Positions 59,106 through 64,000 of a stretch of 64,000 bases of DNA are shown here, piece by piece. Below the pieces are notes generated by a model, which saw nothing but the letters and a program-made list of their open reading frames with translations, was not told the DNA's origin and searched no databases. A program made the translations under genes and the position numbers. This DNA is from Saccharopolyspora elongata (GTDB lineage: Bacteria; Actinomycetota; Actinomycetes; Mycobacteriales; Pseudonocardiaceae): assembly GCF_004348985.1 (NCBI RefSeq), contig NZ_SMKW01000018.1:62001-126000 (forward strand), read 5' to 3'. Each line of letters opens with the position of its first letter. Position 1 is the first letter of the stretch.

Positions 59106-60320
59106 TTATGCGGGTGAGGTGAACGGACCGTTTGTACCGTTAGAAGAGGTGAACAGGCCGTTCGCTTGTTCCCCCTGCAGGGGTTCAGCGGCCGCGAGGG
59201 CTTCGGCCGCGACGGTTCGGAGGGGGCGGCCCAGGGCAGCCGCTGCCGCGGCGACGTCGTCGTGCTCCGGTTTCGCGTGGTGGGGGCCGTGCTTGATGCG
59301 GATCTGGTGGCCTTGCACCGTGACCGTCGTGGTCCGGCGGGGCAGGGCTCGGCGGTCCACCGCGTGGCGGCGGATCCCGAGGCTGCCGGTTTCCGCCAGC
59401 ACCAGATCGGAAAGCCCGGATTCCAGCTCCGGGCGGCACAGCACGTGCAGCACCTGGGCCGGGCGGGACTTCTTCATCGTCGCCGGCGTCGTCCAGGCGT
59501 CCGCCGCGCCGCGCTCCAGCGCGCGGTTGATCACGTGTCCCAGCACCTCGCCGGTCACATCGTCCACATTGCACTCCAGGACCACCATCGGCTCGGCCGG
59601 TTCGGCGCCCAGCGGAACCCCGAGCGTCGCCGAAAGCACGTTGGGGCGCTGGGGGAACCGGCGCGTGCCCGCGCCGTAGGCGGTGTCCTGCACGGTCATC
59701 GCCGGGGGAGGGGTGAAGCGGGTGCCGATGGCCTGCAGCAGGGCCGCACCGGTCGGCGTGACCGTCTCGCCCGGCAGGTCGGTGCCGACGACGGCCGCGC
59801 CGCGCAGCAGCCGCAGGGTCGCCGGGGCGGGCGCCGGGAGCACTCCGTGGCTGCACCGCACCGTTCCGCTACCCAGCGCCAGCGGCGCGGAATGCACGGC
59901 CGTGATGCCCAGGGCGTGCAGCGCGGCGGCCACGCCGACGGTGTCCACCACGGTGTCCAGCCCGCCGATCTCGTGCAGGTGCACGTCGTCCGGGTGCTCG
60001 CCGTGCAGTGCGCCTTCCACCTCGGCGATCGCCGTGATCGCCGCGGCGGCCAGCTCCGCCACGGGTTCGGGCCGGGCCTGCCGGACTCGCGCGATCAGCT
60101 CCGAGGCGTGCCGTTCGGTGCTGGTGTCGTCGACGTCCACCACCGCTTTCGTCGCCGCGATGCCGTTGACCTGCACCTGCTCGATGGACAGCCGCCAGCC
60201 CGGCAGCCCGGTCGATGCCACGGCCGCGCGCACCCGGTCCAGCGGCGCGCCGAGGCCGAGCAGCGCGCCGAGCAGCATGTCCCCGGAGACGCCGGTGACG
60301 GGGTTGAGCCAGAGGATCAT
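59106..60320 (-). CDS. larC: LarC, nickel insertion enzyme for the NPN cofactor
   Basis: A 404-residue LarC, the CTP-dependent nickel insertase (cyclometallase) that completes the nickel-pincer nucleotide (NPN) cofactor of lactate-racemase-type enzymes. It begins MILWLNPVTGVSGDMLLGAL, holds the conserved HPDDVHLHEIGGLDTVVDTV (about residue 100) and GETVTPTGAALLQAIGT, and has LECNVDDVTGEVLGHVINRA at the start of the second domain. ATG overlaps the LarB stop (ATGA). The last 20 or so residues (ANGLFTSSNGTNGPFTSPA) are encoded by a copy of the 47-bp palindrome unit, so the natural C-terminus has been replaced or extended. Confidence 0.9.
   Translation of the reverse strand: MILWLNPVTGVSGDMLLGALLGLGAPLDRVRAAVASTGLPGWRLSIEQVQVNGIAATKAVVDVDDTSTERHASELIARVRQARPEPVAELAAAAITAIAEVEGALHGEHPDDVHLHEIGGLDTVVDTVGVAAALHALGITAVHSAPLALGSGTVRCSHGVLPAPAPATLRLLRGAAVVGTDLPGETVTPTGAALLQAIGTRFTPPPAMTVQDTAYGAGTRRFPQRPNVLSATLGVPLGAEPAEPMVVLECNVDDVTGEVLGHVINRALERGAADAWTTPATMKKSRPAQVLHVLCRPELESGLSDLVLAETGSLGIRRHAVDRRALPRRTTTVTVQGHQIRIKHGPHHAKPEHDDVAAAAAALGRPLRTVAAEALAAAEPLQGEQANGLFTSSNGTNGPFTSPA
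59119..59165. repeat. 47-bp double-palindrome unit, copy 5, inside the larC 3' end
   Basis: GTGAACGGACCGTTTGT (59119-59135) and GTGAACAGGCCGTTCGC (59149-59165), spacer ACCGTTAGAAGAG. It lies within the coding frame of larC, and the larC stop (TAA, 59106-59108) lies just outside the unit. Confidence 0.8.
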
Positions 60321-60985
60321 CGGGGTTTCGCCACCACCTGGGCCAGCCGGTGCGCGGCCATCGCGGCGCCGAACCCGGAATCGATGTTGACCACGGTCAG
60401 GCCCGCCGCGCAGGACGTCAGCATGGCCAGCAGCGCCGTCACGCCCTCCAGGGCCGCGCCGTAACCGGTGGACGTCGGCACCGCGATCACCGGGCAGGCC
60501 ACCAGCCCGCCGACGGCGCTGGCCAGTGCGCCCTCCATGCCCGCCACCACGATCACCGCGTCGGCCCGGTCGAGCTCGCCGCGGGCGGCCAGCAGCCGGT
60601 GGATCCCGGCCACCCCGACGTCGCGGACCACCTCGGTGGACAGCCCGATCGCGGCCGCCACCGCCTCGGCTTCGGCGGCCACCGGCCAGTCCGAGGTGCC
60701 CGCGGTGGCGATGCAGACCCGGAACGCCCCGGCCGCCGCCGGCCGCCACACCAGCAGCCGCGCGGTCTCGTGGTAGGTGCCGCCGGGCACCGCGATCTCC
60801 GCGGCGACGTCGGCCTCCACGCGGGTCACCAGCACCGGGCCGGTGCCCCGGGCGAGGAGTTCGGCGACGATGCCGGCGATCTCCGCAGGCTGCTTGCCGG
60901 GGGCGTAGACGACCTCGGGGAGGCCCTGCCGGGATTCCCGGTCGGTGTCGACCCGCGCGTACCCGAGATCGGTGAACCCAGTCAT
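60317..60985 (-). CDS. larB: LarB, carboxylase/hydrolase of nicotinic acid adenine dinucleotide
   Basis: A 222-residue LarB, first step of NPN cofactor synthesis (carboxylation of NaAD and release of AMP). The PurE-like core starts VCIATAGTSDWPVAAEAEAV (about residue 95). RDVGVAGIHRLLAARGELDR, VVAGMEGALASAVGGLVACP and VPTSTGYGAALEGVTALLAM follow, all typical of LarB, and LTVVNIDSGFGAAMAAHRL ends the protein. Overlaps LarE and LarC by 4 bases on each side. Confidence 0.92.
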   Translation of the reverse strand: MTGFTDLGYARVDTDRESRQGLPEVVYAPGKQPAEIAGIVAELLARGTGPVLVTRVEADVAAEIAVPGGTYHETARLLVWRPAAAGAFRVCIATAGTSDWPVAAEAEAVAAAIGLSTEVVRDVGVAGIHRLLAARGELDRADAVIVVAGMEGALASAVGGLVACPVIAVPTSTGYGAALEGVTALLAMLTSCAAGLTVVNIDSGFGAAMAAHRLAQVVAKPR

Positions 60986-61806
60986 GACGCGGTCCGGGCC
61001 GGCAGCAGCGGCAGCAGCACGTTCATCCGTCCACTTCGGAATCCGGCCAGATCCAGCGCGCAGAACTGGAAACCGGCCTCGCGCACCGCGCGGTCCAGCT
61101 CTTCACGCCGTGTCGCGGCCCGGTCGATGTCGGCCGCCGGGACCTCCAGCCGGGCCACCGTGCCCTGGCCGTGCGCCCGCACGCGGCACACCTCGAAGCC
61201 GAGGCGGTGGATCGCCGCTTCGGCCTCCTCGATGCGGCCGAGCACCTCGGGCGTCACCGGGTCGCCGTAGGCGACGCGCGAGGCCAGGCACGCCGCCGCC
61301 GGTTTGTCCGCAGTGGACAGTCCGAGTTCCTGGCTGGCCCGCCGGACCGCCTCCTTGCTGAGCCCGGCGTCCACCATCGGCGCGATGACGCCGCGCTGCG
61401 CGGCGGCCTGCTGGCCGGGCCGGTGGTCGCCGAGGTCGTCCAGGTTGGTGCCCAGCGCGATGCCGGCGCCCATGGCGGACGCCAGCGGCTCCAGAGCGTC
61501 GAACAGTGCGGACTTGCAGTGGTAGCAGCGGTTTCCGTCGTTCGCGGCGTACTCGGGGCGGTCTGCCTCGTCGGTGCAGACCTCGATGTGCGCGAAGCCG
61601 CGGCTGCGCGCGAACTCCTTGGCCTGCCGTCGTTCGGCGGCGGCGAGGCTGGGTGAGACGGCGGTGACCGCGAGCATCCGCGAACCGAGCACCTCGTGCG
61701 CCACGGCTGCCAGCAGCGCCGAGTCGACGCCGCCGGAGAACGCCACCACGAGGGCCTCCTCCGCGCCGATCCGTTGCCGGAGACGATCGAGTTCGGGCAT
61801 GCTCAC
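60982..61806 (-). CDS. larE: LarE, sulfur insertion enzyme for the NPN cofactor
   Basis: A 274-residue LarE, an ATP pyrophosphatase-type enzyme that replaces the carboxylates of the precursor by thiocarboxylates. The PP-loop SGGVDSALL is near residue 25. RCYHCKSALFDAL with its CxxC and LGTNLDDLGDHRPG are family blocks, and KPAAACLASRVAYGDPVTPE includes the sacrificial-type Cys of the ACLASR sequence. The GTG at 61806 (AAAGGAG five bases upstream) is preferred; an ATG two codons later is possible. It heads the operon larE-larB-larC. LarA is not in the window. Confidence 0.9.
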   Translation of the reverse strand: MSMPELDRLRQRIGAEEALVVAFSGGVDSALLAAVAHEVLGSRMLAVTAVSPSLAAAERRQAKEFARSRGFAHIEVCTDEADRPEYAANDGNRCYHCKSALFDALEPLASAMGAGIALGTNLDDLGDHRPGQQAAAQRGVIAPMVDAGLSKEAVRRASQELGLSTADKPAAACLASRVAYGDPVTPEVLGRIEEAEAAIHRLGFEVCRVRAHGQGTVARLEVPAADIDRAATRREELDRAVREAGFQFCALDLAGFRSGRMNVLLPLLPARTAS

Positions 61807-61989
61807 GGTGGCTCCTTTCCTCCGTCTTCGACCGCCCGGCGATGGGAACGCCATGGTCCGGACAGGTGGTCTGACCACACTCTAACCGGATTCGGCGGAA
61901 GATCCCATCCCCTGGAGCACGCGCGCGCGAGCGCGCTGGGCGGCTGCCGCGATCCAACGCGCTCTCCGTGCTTGACCAGGGGGAATCTG
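61807..61989. promoter_or_regulatory. Upstream region of larE operon
   Basis: This 183-bp gap between larE and the VOC gene (both minus) should carry the larE promoter. A short alternating purine-pyrimidine run CGCGCGCGCGAGCGCGC lies at about 61920-61937. No operator or riboswitch-like structure was found by eye. Confidence 0.3.
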
Positions 61990-62373
61990 CTACTGGCCGC
62001 TGCCGTAGGGCTTGGTGAGGATCTCCAGGGCGTGGCCGTCGGGATCGTCGAAGTAGACGCCGCGACCGCCGTCCCGGGTGTTGATCTCACCCGACTCCTG
62101 GTGCGCCGGGTCGGCCCAGTACGGCAGCTCCTGCGCCTTGATCCGCCCGAAGATCTCGTCGAACTCCTCGTCGCTGACCAGGAACGCGTAGTGCTGCGGG
62201 ACGATCTTCTCGTCGGTCTCCAGGTAGTCCAGCGTGACGTCGTTGCTCGTCTGGACGCACATGAACGGGCCGAACGGTTCCGGGTCCGGCAGGCCGAGCA
62301 GGTCGGCCACGAACCGCGCGTGGGCGACCTTGTCGGACGTGGCGACGATGGTGTGGTTGAGCTGGACGGGCAT
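61990..62373 (-). CDS. VOC-superfamily (glyoxalase/dioxygenase fold) protein
   Basis: A 127-residue vicinal-oxygen-chelate protein. It begins VQLNHTIVATSDKVAHARFV, with the first metal-type His, and ends GGRGVYFDDPDGHALEILTK, where GHALE supplies the usual His/Glu ligand. Middle ligand region PQHYAFLVSDEEFDEIF. Single-domain members act as isomerases, dioxygenases or antibiotic-resistance proteins. ATG start with GAAAGCGAG upstream; a monocistronic gene. Confidence 0.85.
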   Translation of the reverse strand: MPVQLNHTIVATSDKVAHARFVADLLGLPDPEPFGPFMCVQTSNDVTLDYLETDEKIVPQHYAFLVSDEEFDEIFGRIKAQELPYWADPAHQESGEINTRDGGRGVYFDDPDGHALEILTKPYGSGQ

Positions 62374-62558
62374 GGTGTTCTCGCTTTCCTCGTCGTGTTC
62401 CGATGTTCCCGAGGCTAGGAGTTGTACCTAGGTCGAGGTCAATACCGGCCCTGGCCGGACTCGCCGACGCATCGCTCGTCCGGGTGGCGAGTCGCCCGAG
62501 CGGGAACCCGGCGGCATAGCGTCGAGCGGGCGGGAACCGGCGAGGAGCGGAGGGCGCG

Positions 62559-64000
62559 GTGGCGGGCAACGCAGCACAGGAGATCGCTTCGGGCTACGCG
62601 ACCGAAGGCGCGGCGGTCGAGCTCGGCGCGGTGGTCGTCGACGGCTCGGTCGATGCCGCTGCCGCCGTGCGGATCCCGCTGGCGACGATGAACCGGCACG
62701 GCCTGGTGGCGGGCGCGACCGGCACGGGCAAGACGAAGACGCTGCAGCTGCTGGCCGAACAGCTGTCCGACGCGGGCGTGCCGGTGCTGCTGGCCGACGT
62801 CAAGGGCGACCTCTCCGGCCTGTCCGCTCCTGGTGAGGGCGGCGACAAGGTGGCGGCCCGCGCCGCCGAGGTCGGCGACGACTGGCGGCCCGCGGCGTTC
62901 CCCGTGCAGTTCCTGTCGCTGGGCACCGGCGGCCGGGGCGTGCCGATCCGCGCGACCGTGACCGGCTTCGGGCCGCTGCTGCTGGCGAAGGTGCTCGGCC
63001 TGAACGCGACGCAGGAATCGACGCTGGGCCTGATCTTCCACTGGGCCGACGAGCGCGGGCTGGCGCTGCTGGACATCAAGGACCTGCGCTCGATGATCCA
63101 GTATCTGACCAGCGACGAGGGGAAGGCCGAGCTCAAGGGCATCGGCGGGGTCTCGGCCGCCAGCGCGGGCGTGATCCTGCGGGCACTGTCCAATTTGGAG
63201 GCCCGGGGCGGGGACGAGTTCTTCGGCGAGCCGGAGCTGGCGGTCGCCGACCTGCTCCGGCAGGTCGACGACAGGGGCGTGGTGAACCTGCTGGAGCTCG
63301 ACGACGTGCAGGCCGACCCGGTGCTGTACTCGACGTTCCTGATGTGGCTGCTGGCCGAGCTGTTCGAGGAGCTGCCGGAGGCCGGCGACCTGGACCGGCC
63401 GAAGCTGGTGTTCTTCTTCGACGAGGCGCACCTGCTGTTCAGCGACGCGTCCAAGGCGTTCCTGGAGCGCATCGAGCAGACCGTCAAGCTGATCCGGTCC
63501 AAGGCGGTGGGCGTGTTCTTCTGCACGCAGCTGCCCACCGACCTGCCCAACGCGGTGCTCTCCCAGCTGGGTGCCCGGGTCCAGCACGCCATCCGGGCGT
63601 TCACCCCGGACGACCAGAAGGCCCTGGCGCGCACGGTGAAGACCTACCCGACGACCGAGCACTACGAGCTCGACGAGGCGCTGACGTCGCTGGGCATCGG
63701 CGAGGCGATCGTGACGGTGCTCTCCGAGACCGGTGCGCCGACGCCGGTCGCGTGGACCCGGCTCCGCGCGCCCCGCTCGCTGATGGGCGCGATCGGCGAG
63801 GACGCGGTGCGAGTCGCCGCCGCTTCGTCCGATCTGCACGGGAAGTACCAGCAGACCGTCGATCGGGAATCCGCCTACGAACTCCTGGCGAAGAAGATCG
63901 CCGTCGCGCCCGAGACGCCGGAAAAGCCTGAAGTGCCGGAAAAGTCAAAAGCGTCGGGTTTCCTGGAGAAGGCGATGGACAATCCCGCGGTGCGGTCGTT
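62559..64000 (+). CDS. HerA-like / DUF853 family ATPase, C-terminus cut by window edge
   Basis: At least 480 residues of a FtsK/HerA-fold ATPase of the DUF853 group. Walker A is GATGTGKTKTLQLLAEQ (about residues 54-70). Further family blocks are LLADVKGDLSGLSAPGEGGD, TQESTLGLIFHWADERGLAL, ISAASAGVILRALSNLEARG (GGVSAASAG), Walker B KLVFFFDEAHLLFSDASKAF and a sensor-like CTQLPTDLPNAVLSQLGARV. GTG start with GGAGG five bases upstream. The C-terminus beyond GFLEKAMDNPAVRS is not visible. A conserved housekeeping-type DNA translocase-like protein; no defense partners (such as NurA) adjoin it. Confidence 0.85.
   Translation, partial: MAGNAAQEIASGYATEGAAVELGAVVVDGSVDAAAAVRIPLATMNRHGLVAGATGTGKTKTLQLLAEQLSDAGVPVLLADVKGDLSGLSAPGEGGDKVAARAAEVGDDWRPAAFPVQFLSLGTGGRGVPIRATVTGFGPLLLAKVLGLNATQESTLGLIFHWADERGLALLDIKDLRSMIQYLTSDEGKAELKGIGGVSAASAGVILRALSNLEARGGDEFFGEPELAVADLLRQVDDRGVVNLLELDDVQADPVLYSTFLMWLLAELFEELPEAGDLDRPKLVFFFDEAHLLFSDASKAFLERIEQTVKLIRSKAVGVFFCTQLPTDLPNAVLSQLGARVQHAIRAFTPDDQKALARTVKTYPTTEHYELDEALTSLGIGEAIVTVLSETGAPTPVAWTRLRAPRSLMGAIGEDAVRVAAASSDLHGKYQQTVDRESAYELLAKKIAVAPETPEKPEVPEKSKASGFLEKAMDNPAVRS

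Noticed and set aside
57848..59165. Repeated units at 57.8-59.2 kb as a CRISPR-like array
   Set aside because: The repeats are palindromic, unequally spaced between pairs, carry no spacers of constant size and lack cas genes.
62559..64000. HerA-type ATPase as part of a phage-defense island
   Set aside because: It matches the widespread DUF853 group, has no NurA, SIR2 or nuclease partner in view, and its neighbours are ordinary metabolic genes.

Overview
The window is high-GC actinomycete chromosome. Evidence for this is the G/C third-position bias, the frequent GTG and TTG starts behind strong AAGGAGG-type ribosome sites, the many 4-base ATGA/GTGA gene overlaps, and the gene families present (PucR, TetR, GntR-FCD and Lrp regulators, split LigD, DUF5709-like and DUF853 genes, an actinobacterial-type branched-chain keto-acid dehydrogenase). 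A Pseudonocardiaceae-type genome (Saccharopolyspora-like) is a reasonable inference, but the window holds no rRNA or other marker to prove it. I saw no rRNA, tRNA, CRISPR array, transposase, integrase or prophage gene.

Layout. 1-10.3 kb: one long minus-strand operon with a LivKHMGF-type ABC importer, a Gfo/Idh/MocA dehydrogenase, a DUF993 lyase-like enzyme, a TIM-barrel isomerase, a secreted DUF1080-like protein and a secreted PQQ-type sugar dehydrogenase. A divergent LacI regulator and twin LacI-type operators face it. The operon looks like a sugar (perhaps 3-keto-sugar) uptake and breakdown system that uses an amino-acid-type transporter. 11.5-17.3 kb: a D-amino-acid salvage module (amidohydrolase of the N-acyl-D-amino-acid deacylase type, MFS permease, PucR regulator, DadA-like oxidase). 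17.3-18.8 kb: a 29-codon gene ending in an aromatic-rich tail, directly followed by a cytochrome P450. This is a minimal P450-modified RiPP locus and the best candidate here for an undescribed system. 19-28.8 kb: HAD, SRPBCC, an MFS/TetR efflux operon with paired operators, and a set of flavoenzymes and an acyl-CoA-ligase-like protein. 28.8-37.3 kb: GAF regulator, racemase plus NCS1 permease, two small regulator operons, and a DrrAB-like exporter facing a small HTH protein across three matching operators. 37.3-46 kb: XRE-cupin, methyltransferase, DinB, the Bkd complex with its Lrp regulator, exonuclease III and a CoA-transferase. 46-48.2 kb: split NHEJ genes (LigD phosphoesterase and polymerase). 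48.2-51.8 kb: a PaoABC-like molybdenum hydroxylase. 52-55.6 kb: a secreted fucosidase with a PA14-like tail and a GH67-like protein. 55.9-64 kb: GNAT, SGNH, SnoaL-like, AbiEi/nuclease-like, LarCBE (nickel-pincer cofactor synthesis), a VOC protein and a HerA/DUF853 ATPase that runs off the end.

The non-coding DNA is unusually rich in families of repeated elements. There are three copies of a ~185-220 bp intergenic element, two of them sitting inside operons and in opposite orientations. There are five copies of a 47-bp double palindrome, one of which encodes the last residues of LarC. Two long hairpins share the core CGTGAGYACTTTG. Two units pair an AATTTCCATTGAAATTGCGG palindrome with a perfect TTGTCCACA (DnaA-box-like) site. 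All functions are read from sequence alone; no database search was possible.
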